DNA from: Chloroflexota bacterium
Lineage (GTDB): Bacteria; Chloroflexota; UBA11872; VXOZ01
Assembly: GCA_958295775.1 (NCBI GenBank)
Contig: CATQHC010000009.1
Location: forward strand, 434,001 to 498,000
Length of the DNA: 64,000 nucleotides
Direction of reading: 5' to 3'
Each line of letters starts with the position of its first letter. Positions within the stretch are counted from its first letter, which is position 1. Below are positions 1-7,700 of this stretch, one piece after another. The translations under genes were made by a program, and so were the position numbers. The notes under the pieces were generated by a model, which was given only the letters and a program-made list of their open reading frames with translations, searched no databases and had not been told where the DNA came from.

Positions 1-389
1 TTCTCCGGTATGCCGCTGTGGGCCCGCACCCACTTGAACGAAACACTGTGCCTACAGGATAGGTCGAGCAGCCGCTCCCAAAGGTCGGGGTTCAGGGCCT
101 TGCCGCGTTTCCCGCGCTGCCACCCCTGCGCTTGCCACGCTTTCGCCCAGCCCTTCGTCATCGCGTCCACGAGGTACTTCGAGTCGCTATGCAAGATTAC
201 CTCGCACGTTTCGGTGAGCTCTTCCAGCGCTTTAATGGCTGCCTTGAGTTCCATTCGATTGTTCGTCGTCGCGCGGTATCCGCCGGCAATCTCTTTGCGA
301 ATCTGTTTGAAGAGGATCACAGCGCCGTAGCCGCCGGGGCCCGGGTTCCCGATGCAGGCGCCGTCCGTGTAGATCGTGACACGCTTCAT
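1..389 (-). CDS. rnhA: Ribonuclease HI, partial (C-terminus beyond window edge)
   Basis: Ribonuclease HI cleaves the RNA strand of RNA-DNA hybrids, for example R-loops and lagging-strand primers. Translation from the ATG at 389 gives about 129 residues with no stop before the window edge, so the gene is cut off by the window and is not a pseudogene. Three of the four carboxylates of the family's catalytic centre are visible: Asp9 in YTDGAC, Glu47 in NNRMEL and Asp69 in HSDSKY. The motif [13 protein letters not shown] near the edge is the usual strand before the last catalytic Asp, which lies outside. A glycine-rich NPGPGG loop follows strand one. The full length should be about 150 residues. 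Confidence 0.95.
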   Translation of the reverse strand, partial: MKRVTIYTDGACIGNPGPGGYGAVILFKQIRKEIAGGYRATTNNRMELKAAIKALEELTETCEVILHSDSKYLVDAMTKGWAKAWQAQGWQRGKRGKALNPDLWERLLDLSCRHSVSFKWVRAHSGIPE

Positions 390-482
390 ATTCAATTCCC
401 GTAGCTGGGCATGCAATCGGAGTAATTCAACCCGGCACTCTCAGAGCACGCGCCCAGACTTAGGTGCGTGAAACTTCGCCCG

Positions 483-667
483 GCAGAGCGGATCCAATTG
501 CCCCCTCTCCCGCATCGGAGACCTCTGCGAATCCCTTGCCGAGGCGAGAAAGTCCCCTCTCCCGGCGGGAGAGGGTTAGGGTGAGGGGAGTCTTCCCATC
601 ACACGGCCCAAGTTGTGCAAGAGTCTCCGTATCGGGGGAGGGCCTGGGTGAGGGTGAACCGCTCTGC
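483..667. repeat. MITE-like element with 9-bp terminal inverted repeats
   Basis: The element is bounded by GCAGAGCGG at 483-491 and its exact reverse complement at 659-667. The next 40 bases on each side remain imperfectly complementary, with CCCTCTCCCGCATCGGAGAC on the left matching CTCCCCCGATACGGAGAC read from the right. The centre holds a G/C-rich block with CCCTCTCCC and GGGAGAGGG facing each other, followed by GGTTAGGGTGAGGGGAG. Related fragments of the central block occur near 41247 and 51190. No target-site duplication is obvious and no transposase is encoded. Confidence 0.55.
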
Positions 668-858
668 AAACTGCAAACTCACTCCCCGTGTACACGTGCA
701 AAGTCCGCCCTGCAAGGATCGGATAGACGAGATCAGGCACACAAGCTCGTCATACCCGCAGGAGTGTCCTCAGCGGTTGCATCTTTCGTGCGGGCCGTCC
801 AAGCCAGCGCGCGAGCACCCACTGCACTATCAAGAGTCATTCGAGAAGCAAAGCAAAA

Positions 859-903
859 GGAGCGCTCTGCTTCCCTGCATCGTCGGGAAGAGCAGAATGC
901 TCC
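859..903. other. Long imperfect hairpin
   Basis: GGAGC at 859-863 pairs with GCTCC at 899-903. Inside it TCTGCT pairs with AGCAGA and TCCC with GGGA, with a two-base bulge and a nine-base loop. It could be a structured transcript or a dying repeat. No T-run follows, so it is not a simple terminator. Confidence 0.3.
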
Positions 904-961
904 TCTAAGTCCGTCGTTCACCTTGATGAAAGCCGACACGGGCTTTCTATTCGCCGCCGCC

Positions 962-1258
962 TCAGCCAGCGGTATCAACACCGCTTATCATAAACCCGCG
1001 CCGCGCGCCCTCATTCACGTACTCGACGGAAGCGCCGTCCAACGCTGCAAACGCTTGCTGGTCCATCACTACACCAACGCCGGCGGAATCCACCACCTGG
1101 TCGTTGTCTTCCACTTCCTGGTCGAAGCCCATGCCGAAATTCACCTTGCCGCAGCCGCACTCGCTTTGCACGAAGATGCGCAGCTTGGCATCCGCCAAGT
1201 CATTATCCGTCATGAGCCGCTGCAACTCTGCCGCCGCCGTATCCGTAACCGTAATCAC
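962..1258 (-). CDS. HesB/IscA-type (A-type carrier-like) iron-sulfur protein
   Basis: This 98-residue protein has the size and fold pattern of A-type iron-sulfur carriers (IscA/ErpA/HesB), which hold Fe-S clusters for transfer to apo-proteins. It opens with the typical ITVTDTAAAEL helix-strand pattern, and the central segment SECGCGKVNFGMGFD carries a Cys-Gly-Cys. The C-terminal CGC found in classical IscA and ErpA is absent: the protein ends GFMISGVDTAG. Cluster ligation must therefore differ, as in HesB-like proteins of unknown role. The start is a GTG at 1258. An extended -10 (TGCTATAAT) lies about 62 bases upstream on the same strand. The gene stands alone, downstream of tmRNA on the same strand. 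Confidence 0.75.
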   Translation of the reverse strand: MITVTDTAAAELQRLMTDNDLADAKLRIFVQSECGCGKVNFGMGFDQEVEDNDQVVDSAGVGVVMDQQAFAALDGASVEYVNEGARRGFMISGVDTAG

Positions 1259-1320
1259 GTTATCGCTCTCTTTCTTCCAGCCAGCCGCGAAAGGTCCTCA
1301 AATTAACTCTTCGCAACGGC

Positions 1321-1329
1321 ATTATAGCA
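1321..1329 (-). promoter_or_regulatory. Extended -10 promoter element for the Fe-S carrier gene
   Basis: Read on the minus strand the bases are TGCTATAAT, which is an extended -10 (TGn) followed by a perfect TATAAT hexamer. It lies about 62 bases upstream of the GTG at 1258. No good -35 is visible, which is acceptable for an extended -10 promoter. Confidence 0.5.
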
Positions 1330-1506
1330 TAGATTCCTGCAACCATAGTCTGCCACTGCCTCGTGCCGAACCACGAGCGGTGGCTTCACCATGCGCACAA
1401 ATTCCCACGCCCCCAAGAGGGTCAAGCTGGCGCCGATCGGCCTTGGCATCCCGAGGGGAAGTGTCTCGCGCAAGGTGATTCCGCGCCGCCTTGCACAACG
1501 TCGTCC

Positions 1507-1880
1507 TGGTGGAGATGGGGGAGAGTCGAACTCCCCGTCCAAAGCTGTTCTTCCGGCAACCTCTACGAGCGTAGTCAGCTTTTATGTGTCATTCCCAGAG
1601 CACGAGCGGACGAAAACCTCTGAGAACTAGCCTCCGTTTGTCTTTCGCAGTCCCCGAAGGCGGCGGATGCTATCCGCATGGACTGCGGCACTCCGGCTGG
1701 TAGGTCGCCCAAGCTGCGCTCACCGGAGGAAGAGCAGGTGGACGTCACAGCTTTAGTTAAGCTGCGAGAGCAAAATCGTGCTTGTTGGCACTTAAAAAAG
1801 TTGCTACCTGTTTAACGAGGGTGATAGCACCTCGGCTCGCAGTTACGGGCCTCCCAACCCTGTCGAATCCACTCATCCCC
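1507..1880 (-). ncRNA. ssrA: Transfer-messenger RNA (tmRNA)
   Basis: tmRNA rescues stalled ribosomes and tags the nascent chain for proteolysis. On the minus strand the 5' end GGGGATG (from 1880) pairs with CATCTCC near the 3' end to form the acceptor stem, with one G-U pair, followed by an encoded ACCA ending at 1507. The T-arm (GGGGAGTTCGACTCTCCCC) and a GGATTCGACAGG segment near the 5' end match tmRNA. An internal reading frame at 1757-1789 encodes ANKHDFALAA followed by TAA, a typical tag ending in ALAA. A hairpin directly after the stop (CAGCTTAACTAAAGCTG) is also characteristic. The length of 374 nt is normal for a one-piece tmRNA. A possible -10 (TATACT) lies at 1893-1898. Confidence 0.97.
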
Positions 1881-2081
1881 ATGTACATTTCCAGTATATC
1901 ACGCTTTGGGCCCGATTCTTCCACTGGAATCCGAAAAACTCTTGGCGGTCTTCGAAGTCCAACGGCACGTCCGACAAGGCTAGCGCGCTGCCCCAATATG
2001 CAACAAAAGTAAGCGGGCAAGGCGGACTTTCCAAAAAGGCCATGCAACCGAATGCTATCGGGAGACTGTAGTGGCGGCTGC

Positions 2082-3344
2082 TTAGGCGCTCCGGGGTTGG
2101 TGGAGCAGCCCGTCGTCGACCAGATTGCCTCTGGCGTCAAAGTCCCAGGCGTAAGGCACGTCAAGGACTTCCAAGGCCGGATTTTCTCTTGCCGCTGGAA
2201 TAAGCGCTTCGGAGAAGAGAAGATACTCCAGGTGGAGCGTGCTGTAGATGCGCACTACCCTTGGCTCTGCCACACCGGTGCAGGCAGACTTGAAGGCGGT
2301 GTCGATAGCAGCTTTGTCGGTTTCCAGTGTGATGGGAATCTTGGCAACGGCCGGATTGTTGGCCGTAAGGGCGTTCATGTAGAGGTCGTAGTAGTTGATC
2401 TTGTCGGCCAGGCGTTTCGTCACAAAGTCGGCGTGGCCGATGCCCACCGCGTTGCCGTGTGATTCCGCTGTCAAATCGCGCACAAGCACGCGCTTATAGT
2501 TGGGGTGCCGGTCCATGGTCATGCCACGGTTGAGCCCAATGATGTTCGGGTCCATGCCGGCGCCGGAGATGTTCTTGCCCATCACGTCTACAATCAGCAA
2601 GTCCAGTTCATCAAACGGCACGCGCGGCAACAAGGACTTTGAGAGCGTCTGCAGTTCCCGATCGGTTTCGTAGATATCTCCCGCCAGCGCAGCACCAATG
2701 GTGTGGGGTTGGTCGTAGCCGTTTTCAACAACGCCCAGCCCCAGCACGATGTTCGAATTCTCGATTGCATGGGCGGCGGCCTGGGGAATTGTCTCCGCTA
2801 GGCCGTGGGCGTGCATCTGCTCCGCGCCCTTTTGTTTGCCGAGACCCACAGTAATCATCTTGCAGAGGCCGCTCTCCACCGGGCCGCGGAAGCTGGTATG
2901 GGGTTTTACTCGGGCCACCACAATAACCGCATCGGCATTGTAGGCGTTCTGATCGAAGTAGACCGTCGCCCCATTGTCCGTAGTGCCTAGGTTGACCACG
3001 TCCATCGTGGCTCGGACTGACGCGCCCGTGGACTCCTCGGAAATGCCGTAGTCGCGCAGCACTGAGGCCTGGCCCTCAGCAATGGCGCCCCCGTGACTGC
3101 CCATTGCGGGCACAATGAAGGGAGTGGCTCCCGCCGCCTTCACGGCGTCGGCTACTGTTCGGATTATCTCCGGGATGCGGGTGATGCCGCGGCTACCGGC
3201 CGTTATCGCGACCTCCATGCCGGGTCGAACGACCTTTTCAAGTCCCGCACGCGAGAGTTCGGAGTGGATGGCGCCCGGCAGGTCTTCAATCTGGTCCGTT
3301 GAGAAGCGTTGACGCACGTGTACCATACGGGGAAGCGCTGCCAT
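2082..3344 (-). CDS. LarA-like protein (DUF2088, lactate racemase domain)
   Basis: This 420-residue protein belongs to the LarA/DUF2088 group. Its founding member, lactate racemase, uses a nickel-pincer nucleotide bound to lysine. Visible hallmarks are a Rossmann-like opening with GSRGITRIPEII, the histidine-containing loop PAMGSHGG (about residues 78-85), and the segment VKPHTSFRGPVESGLCKMI, which carries Lys, His and Arg where LarA binds its cofactor and substrate. The length fits the family. No larB, larC or larE maturation genes lie in the window, so the substrate and the use of the Ni cofactor are open: lactate or another 2-hydroxy acid is possible. The start at ATG 3344 has only a weak Shine-Dalgarno. 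The gene is monocistronic as far as can be seen. Confidence 0.8.
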   Translation of the reverse strand: MAALPRMVHVRQRFSTDQIEDLPGAIHSELSRAGLEKVVRPGMEVAITAGSRGITRIPEIIRTVADAVKAAGATPFIVPAMGSHGGAIAEGQASVLRDYGISEESTGASVRATMDVVNLGTTDNGATVYFDQNAYNADAVIVVARVKPHTSFRGPVESGLCKMITVGLGKQKGAEQMHAHGLAETIPQAAAHAIENSNIVLGLGVVENGYDQPHTIGAALAGDIYETDRELQTLSKSLLPRVPFDELDLLIVDVMGKNISGAGMDPNIIGLNRGMTMDRHPNYKRVLVRDLTAESHGNAVGIGHADFVTKRLADKINYYDLYMNALTANNPAVAKIPITLETDKAAIDTAFKSACTGVAEPRVVRIYSTLHLEYLLFSEALIPAARENPALEVLDVPYAWDFDARGNLVDDGLLHQPRSA

Positions 3345-3512
3345 AAATTCTCCTCAATGCACCTGCGAGTCTGATCTACTCATGGCGCCCCAGCCCAACT
3401 GCAGAACGCAGATGTCTCATGTCGAAAGCGGCTGCGAGCCCAAGTCGCGCTGCCCTGGCGGTGCGGCTTACCACAGCACTCGCCTCTGGCGCTATCGCTG
3501 TTGCTTGCGCGC

Positions 3513-4442
3513 CTAAATAGTCTCCCAGAACGGTGTGTCGCCGCTATCCAACGTAAAGATGACCAACTGATCGTTGGGGGCCCTCACGTCGGTAAGGTTT
3601 TCTGCCGTAATCAGCACCCGATTGTACTGCCGCATACCCTTAGTCTCGGGCGGCTGCGTCATTACTATTTGGGAATCTCCATTGGGTGTAACCGTGAGCC
3701 AAGAGCCGTTATAGGTAATCGGTTCTTGGCTGAGCGTATCCAAAACCCACAATAGCAGGAACTTATCGCCGTATTCCTTGGGCTGCTTGAGGCCGGCAAA
3801 CGTGATGGATAGTCCGCCATTGATGCCTAAACGCACGACAGTTTCAACGTCGCCGCCAAGTTCAGTTGGTTGCAGCTCAAACTTCCTGCCCGGCCGCATG
3901 ATCATCGATCTGGACAAGATGATATGAAACGGCGCATCTTCAAGGGCGATGGACGGCTGCTCTACCAAAGCGTGATCTTCGGCAGTCACGTAAATCGTCT
4001 TTACCGCGTCAAACGTCGTATACGTCCACAGGGTGGCGACACGTGAAACGTCGGAGATGAGTGCCCCACCATTCTCGTACTCAATCGTGCCGTTACGCTC
4101 GCTGCCAAGCCAGACCACGAAAATATTGCCGCCTAACGTGGCAGGTTCAGGCATCCGGCGTCCGTTTACGAATACGGAGCCCTTGTAGGAGTTCAGTGCC
4201 ACACCAACCTCGGCGTTGCCGGCTGATTCATCAACTTCCATGCGCAGCGGCAGGTCACGCCGGCTCTCTTCCGCCTCAGCAATTGCCCGGGCTTGCGCCG
4301 TTGCCACAAGGCTTGGGTTAGAACTAATCGGCGTCTCTTCTACGTCAAAGTCCTCCTCAACGCCGCAAGCTGCCGCCGTAATGAGCAAAACAAAACTGAG
4401 AATAGCAACTCGGTAAATGAATGGCACCTTCAGCCGTCTCAT
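3513..4442 (-). CDS. Predicted lipoprotein with two repeated beta-rich domains
   Basis: The N-terminus has a positive charge cluster, a hydrophobic stretch and a lipobox (TAAAC, Cys near residue 26), so the 309-residue protein is probably an exported lipoprotein. The mature part contains two similar halves. Each has a strand pattern of F/L-x-V-W-L or L-L-W-V-L followed by a glycine turn, then a later VTAED or ITAEN segment, suggesting an internal duplication. The pattern (FVVWLGSERNGTIEYENG, then FLLLWVLDTLSQEP) loosely recalls the C-terminal domain of RskA-type anti-sigma factors, but that is a resemblance only. The Shine-Dalgarno AGGAGG lies 5 bases before the ATG at 4442. The function is unknown. 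A 19-bp tandem repeat lies 120-215 bases upstream. Confidence 0.7.
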   Translation of the reverse strand: MRRLKVPFIYRVAILSFVLLITAAACGVEEDFDVEETPISSNPSLVATAQARAIAEAEESRRDLPLRMEVDESAGNAEVGVALNSYKGSVFVNGRRMPEPATLGGNIFVVWLGSERNGTIEYENGGALISDVSRVATLWTYTTFDAVKTIYVTAEDHALVEQPSIALEDAPFHIILSRSMIMRPGRKFELQPTELGGDVETVVRLGINGGLSITFAGLKQPKEYGDKFLLLWVLDTLSQEPITYNGSWLTVTPNGDSQIVMTQPPETKGMRQYNRVLITAENLTDVRAPNDQLVIFTLDSGDTPFWETI

Positions 4443-4562
4443 GGTTCCTCCTGTAATATCGGGTGCAGCGTTGCCGGCACGGCACGCTCAATCGGGCGCG
4501 TGTGAATTCGTTTCCATTGAATCGTGTATACCAATGGTATGCCAACAATTTGATTACTACAA

Positions 4563-4656
4563 GTCGGAGGCCGACTTGTCTGTCGGAGGCCGACTTGTCT
4601 GTCGGAGGCCGACTTGTCTGTCGGAGGCCGACTTGTCTGTCGGAGGCCGACTTGTG
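4563..4656. repeat. 19-bp tandem repeat, about five copies
   Basis: GTCGGAGGCCGACTTGTCT repeats with an exact 19-base period starting at 4563, 4582, 4601, 4620 and 4639; the last copy decays after CTTGT. Each unit contains the inverted repeat GTCGG-AGG-CCGAC, so the array can fold into a string of hairpins. It occupies the upstream region of the lipoprotein gene starting at 4442 and lies about 240 bases before the divergent zinc-ribbon gene. The rest of the 4443-4935 interval is AT-richer and shows no gene. Confidence 0.9.
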
Positions 4657-4893
4657 AAAAACTCTCTTGTTAGCAGCCACGCATCTCAGAGGAAACGCCG
4701 TTCGTGCCCATTACCCCTTTAATTGCTCATTATCAATCCGTACACAGATCACTCTATCAGCCCGTTTCTTCGCTCCATTAATGATCACACGTCGGTCAAT
4801 ATTACTATTGTGATCCCTTGAAATCAAAGAAACTGTGGCCGGGTCGCATCTACTGCAAGAGAGCATAGCATACTCCACGTGGGATGAGAATTG

Positions 4894-4899
4894 TATAAT
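4894..4899 (+). promoter_or_regulatory. -10 element for the zinc-ribbon gene
   Basis: A perfect TATAAT lies 36 bases upstream of the chosen ATG at 4936. Its position argues against translation from the TTG at 4891 or the ATG at 4903, because transcription would start at about 4906. No convincing -35 is seen. Confidence 0.5.
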
Positions 4900-4935
4900 G
4901 GCATGAAAGACGAATTTTCGCCTAGGACTGACGCA

Positions 4936-5646
4936 ATGCCTCCCATTGATTTTGCGCGATTACAGGACCTGCAGGAGATCGACCTGCTGCTGGACGCGCT
5001 TCGCGCCGAGGTTGCAGCCATAGAGTCTGCGCTTGCCGACCATGCGGAAATCGAGACGGCGCGGCGAAACTTGGCCGCTCTCACGAAGACCCAGGTCCAG
5101 GCGAACGCTGCTCTTCAAGACGCCGAACTCGCCCTGGCGGCCTTGACCGCTGAAGTCGAGAACAAATCAAAGCGTCTCTACAGCGGCGCCGTGGTAAATC
5201 CCCGCGAGCTGGAAGCGTTGCAAGCTGACATCGCGCAACTTATGCAACAGCGCGCCGTACGGGAAGAGAGTGCCCTCCAAGCCATGGTTGCCTCAGAAGA
5301 AGCCGAGACTGCACGAGACTTGCAACAACAGCATCTCGATGCTCTCGAAGCGACGTTTGCCACACGAGAGAAAGAATTCGGTGTGCGGCTCAAGGAACTT
5401 GAGACGGATATTCCAAGACGGGAAGCTGAACGCAAGGCGCTTCTGGAGCAGAACGATCGCACGCTGGTCGTGACTTACGATTCTATGCGCAAGCGCTTGG
5501 GCGGCCGCGTACTCGTCGTCGTTGCGCAAGGGCGCTGTACGTACTGCAACATCTCCCTCCCCGACACGCAGTTGCGCCGTACACAGCACAACCAGGAGGT
5601 CGTCTACTGCGACAGTTGCGGCCGCCTGCTGTACTCAGCTTCGTAG
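4936..5646 (+). CDS. Coiled-coil C4 zinc-ribbon protein (CT398/CdsZ-like)
   Basis: This 236-residue protein consists of a long heptad-rich helical hairpin (about residues 5-185, rich in Ala, Glu, Leu and Gln) followed by a C-terminal zinc ribbon. The ribbon has two CxxC knuckles, CTYC in GRCTYCNISLP and CDSC in VVYCDSCGRLLY. This is the architecture of the chlamydial CT398/CdsZ family, widespread in bacteria and proposed to bind nucleic acid or act as an adaptor; its role outside Chlamydia is not settled. The fingertip motif SGAVVNPRELEALQ between the helices is typical. The ATG at 4936 was chosen because AGGA stands 8 bases upstream and a TATAAT overlaps the earlier candidate starts. The gene is monocistronic. 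Confidence 0.85.
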   Translation: MPPIDFARLQDLQEIDLLLDALRAEVAAIESALADHAEIETARRNLAALTKTQVQANAALQDAELALAALTAEVENKSKRLYSGAVVNPRELEALQADIAQLMQQRAVREESALQAMVASEEAETARDLQQQHLDALEATFATREKEFGVRLKELETDIPRREAERKALLEQNDRTLVVTYDSMRKRLGGRVLVVVAQGRCTYCNISLPDTQLRRTQHNQEVVYCDSCGRLLYSAS

Positions 5647-5921
5647 GTCGATGCGCGCGGGTTTCGCTAGAGTACGCGCATTGGAATGATCGCCTGCATT
5701 GCATCAGCAATTCTCTCGCATGTTGCTCCTGCAGACCTGTGGTGACAGACTGACCAAGACTGGTCGCTTTTGCGCGCGGAACCTTGCGCTCTATCCGCTC
5801 TAAGCTGTGCGCCTTCCACGGAATTATGCTTGGACAGGTCGCTGGGAAGCACGCCAAAGGGAGCTCAGGCCGGGCAGAGCGCAGGCTGGAATTGAGCACA
5901 CCACTTGGGCGAAAAGGCACA

Positions 5922-5954
5922 GAAAAAAATAGAAGCCACCTAGGTGGCTTCTAT
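5922..5954 (-). terminator. Rho-independent terminator after tRNA-Leu
   Basis: A perfect 26-base palindrome at 5929-5954 (arms ATAGAAGCCACC and GGTGGCTTCTAT) is followed on the minus strand by seven T residues (5928 down to 5922). It lies 13 bases past the 3' end of tRNA-Leu and would end that transcript. Confidence 0.9.
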
Positions 5955-5966
5955 CAAAATGACACG

Positions 5967-6054
5967 TGGTGCCGAAGAAGGGACTCGAACCCTTACGAGC
6001 GTAATGCCCACTAGCCCCTCAAGCTAGCGCGTCTTCCAATTCCGCCACTTCGGC
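5967..6054 (-). tRNA. tRNA-Leu (anticodon GAG)
   Basis: This 88-nt gene encodes its own CCA. The acceptor stem GCCGAAG pairs with CTTCGGC. The anticodon stem CTAGC/GCTAG encloses the loop TTGAGGG with anticodon GAG (6018-6020), which reads CUC and CUU leucine codons. A long variable arm, as expected of tRNA-Leu, is present, and the T arm AAGGG-TTCGAGT-CCCTT is perfect. A strong terminator follows. Confidence 0.97.
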
Positions 6055-6247
6055 GTGGGTGCTGCCTGACTCTGATTATAGGCAAGCGAGAAATCAGCCG
6101 TCAACGCACGACTCAGTTCCGGCGGCCCACGCCGCCTGCTCGCCTCTCCACGCAGCGGCTAGTTTTAGGTAAGTCTCACGTACTTGGTGAGATCGGCGCG
6201 CCGCTTTTGTTGCCAAGCCCTATATGAACGAACGGCGGCGCTGCTAT

Positions 6248-7093
6248 CTAGATCGATTGCACGGAGAAGCCGCCGTCAATCACGAAGGCAAGTCCGGTGG
6301 TGAAGGCACTGGCGCTGGAAGCAAGGTAAACGGCCGCGCCGCCAATTTCAGTGGGATCTCCGAAGCGGCCCATGGGCGTGTGCGCCACGATCTGTTCGCC
6401 GCGCTCGCTCAGCGCGCCGTTCGGATTGCGGAGCAGCGAGCGATTCTGGGTTGTCTCGAAGAATCCGGGGACGATCATGTTGACGCGCACGCTGCCCTGC
6501 CACTCCCGTGCCAAAAAGTACGTGAGGGTTGCCACGCCGGACTTGGCAATGGCGTATACCGGTACGCGCGAGAGAGGCCGCTCACCGCCCGCCATCGAAC
6601 CAATGTTGATCACGCTCCCGCGTCCATTCGCCAGCATTGCCGGTCCGAATTCCTGGCACGCGATCCACGCCGACGTAAGATTGAGATCAAGATTGTCGCG
6701 CACTGCGTCCAAACTGATTTCCTGAAAAGCTTGATCTGTGCTGACAACCGCCGTTGGTTGGTTGCCGCCCACCGCATTTACCGCCACGGTCACTGCGCCG
6801 AACGCGTCCTGCACACGCGTATGCGCTTCCTTGACAGAACTCGCATCTGTCGCCACGTACGACACGAAGATTGCCTCGCCGCCGGCGTTCTTGATTGTCT
6901 CAACCCGGCGTTGGCCTTGTTCCTGGTTGCGCCCAAGCACTGCGACCTTGGCTCCGGCTGCGCCGAGGTATTCTGCCATCACGCCGCCCAAAATTCCCGT
7001 GCCGCCGCCAACGACCGCCACTTCGCCGCTGAGGCCGAAGAGCTCGTCGAGAAACTCGCTGCGCCGTCCGTCCCCTGTGCTATCTGCCGCCAT
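6248..7093 (-). CDS. SDR-family oxidoreductase (mannonate/fructuronate reductase-like)
   Basis: This 281-residue classical short-chain dehydrogenase/reductase has the nucleotide-binding loop VVGGGTGILGG (about residues 27-37), an NAVGGN segment in place of the usual NNAG, a catalytic Ser in NIGSMAG, and Tyr-x3-Lys in VYAIAKSG. The protein ends VIDGGFSVQ, like most SDRs. The GGN segment and a roughly 25-residue N-terminal extension resemble SDR-type fructuronate (mannonate) oxidoreductases, so a sugar-acid substrate is a reasonable guess, consistent with other sugar-acid genes in the window. AGGAG lies 9 bases before the ATG at 7093. There are no operon partners. Confidence 0.8.
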   Translation of the reverse strand: MAADSTGDGRRSEFLDELFGLSGEVAVVGGGTGILGGVMAEYLGAAGAKVAVLGRNQEQGQRRVETIKNAGGEAIFVSYVATDASSVKEAHTRVQDAFGAVTVAVNAVGGNQPTAVVSTDQAFQEISLDAVRDNLDLNLTSAWIACQEFGPAMLANGRGSVINIGSMAGGERPLSRVPVYAIAKSGVATLTYFLAREWQGSVRVNMIVPGFFETTQNRSLLRNPNGALSERGEQIVAHTPMGRFGDPTEIGGAAVYLASSASAFTTGLAFVIDGGFSVQSI

Positions 7094-7159
7094 CGGATGA
7101 GTCTCCTAGAAAGATTCGTGAGGTCGACTGCATTGCTTCATGCAGGCGGATAAAGATTC

Positions 7160-7486
7160 TTAGCCCGATGCCGCCCTTTCAATAGTCTCGGCCAGCCAAG
7201 CATTAAGACTTTTGCCTTCTGCCCGCGCTGCGGTCGTAGCTGCACGATGGATCTCTGGCGCTAAACGCAGCGGAATCCGCCCTGAGAACGGTCGATCCGG
7301 TGTCCGGCCTCGCTCAGCACATGCAGCCAAGTAGTCATCTATGGAGAACTGGAACTCTCTCTCAAGTTGCGCCACGGAGTCGCCTTCAAAAACGATCACG
7401 TCACGCGTGTCCACCACCTCACCTTGAAAGACCCCCGCCTCGTAATCGAAGCTAACTGCCGCGCTATAGCCTTTGTACTTCATCAT
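7160..7486 (-). CDS. HicB-family antitoxin-like protein, orphan
   Basis: This 108-residue protein has an N-terminal HicB RNase-H-like fold (KYKGYSAAVSFDYEAGVFQGEV, then the DVIVFEGDSVAQLEREF signature) and a C-terminal ribbon-helix-helix-type domain (SGRIPLRLAPEIHRAATTAARAEGKSLNAWLAETIERA). HicB normally neutralises and represses the HicA mRNA interferase encoded next to it. No HicA-like frame is visible on either side: 66 bases separate it from the SDR gene downstream, and upstream lies repeat-bearing intergenic DNA. It is therefore either a solitary regulator or the remnant of a toxin-antitoxin pair. Two adjacent ATGs (7486 and 7483) compete as the start. Confidence 0.85.
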   Translation of the reverse strand: MMKYKGYSAAVSFDYEAGVFQGEVVDTRDVIVFEGDSVAQLEREFQFSIDDYLAACAERGRTPDRPFSGRIPLRLAPEIHRAATTAARAEGKSLNAWLAETIERAASG

Positions 7487-7567
7487 GGATCAGCCCGTCC
7501 TTCCCCAAGAATCAATGCAGAAACTAACGGTTCAGCACGTTTGTATCAATGGGCAAGAGCGTCAGTA

Positions 7568-7588
7568 GCGCAGGTTTGCAACCTGCGC
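7568..7588. repeat. Dispersed hairpin repeat A, copy 1
   Basis: Perfect 9-base arms GCGCAGGTT and AACCTGCGC surround a TGC loop, preceded by GTA. The same unit occurs near 26063, 32716 and 57692, always between genes. It lies in the 7487-7782 intergenic space upstream of the hicB-like gene. Confidence 0.9.
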
Positions 7589-7680
7589 CCACCTGCCGTT
7601 AGAGGCAATCCTTGTTGCTTGCCATGTTAGACTGACAGCATTGAGACGGCCCACACGCTACGAGGAACTGCGATCCCTGG

Positions 7681-7700
7681 ATTCCGGCTTTCGCCGGAAT
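7681..7700. repeat. Dispersed hairpin repeat C, copy 1
   Basis: Arms ATTCCGGC and GCCGGAAT surround TTTC, flanked by TGG and GAC. Related copies lie at 41294-41337 and, within the galE coding region, at 41784-41803. Confidence 0.85.

Larger units (their letters stand above)
390..961. other. Intergenic region with repeats, no supported gene
   Basis: This stretch between rnhA and the Fe-S carrier gene has open frames, but none has a recognisable product or good start context. It contains the MITE-like element at 483-667, a long imperfect hairpin at 859-903 and a short hairpin with GAAAGCC/GGCTTTC arms at 928-947. The short hairpin lies just past the stop of the minus-strand gene ending at 962, but it has no T-run on either strand, so terminator function is doubtful. 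Confidence 0.5.

Noticed and set aside
464-1306. 280-codon open frame on the plus strand
   Set aside because: It crosses the MITE-like element and runs antisense to the Fe-S carrier gene. The translation is low-complexity Arg/Ser/Pro-rich with no recognisable domain.
1757-2164. 135-codon minus-strand frame
   Set aside because: Its C-terminus is the tmRNA tag and the rest overlaps tmRNA and the end of the LarA-like gene. The RNA gene explains it.
4563-4656. CRISPR array
   Set aside because: The units are contiguous 19-mers with no spacers, so it is a simple tandem repeat. No cas genes are present.
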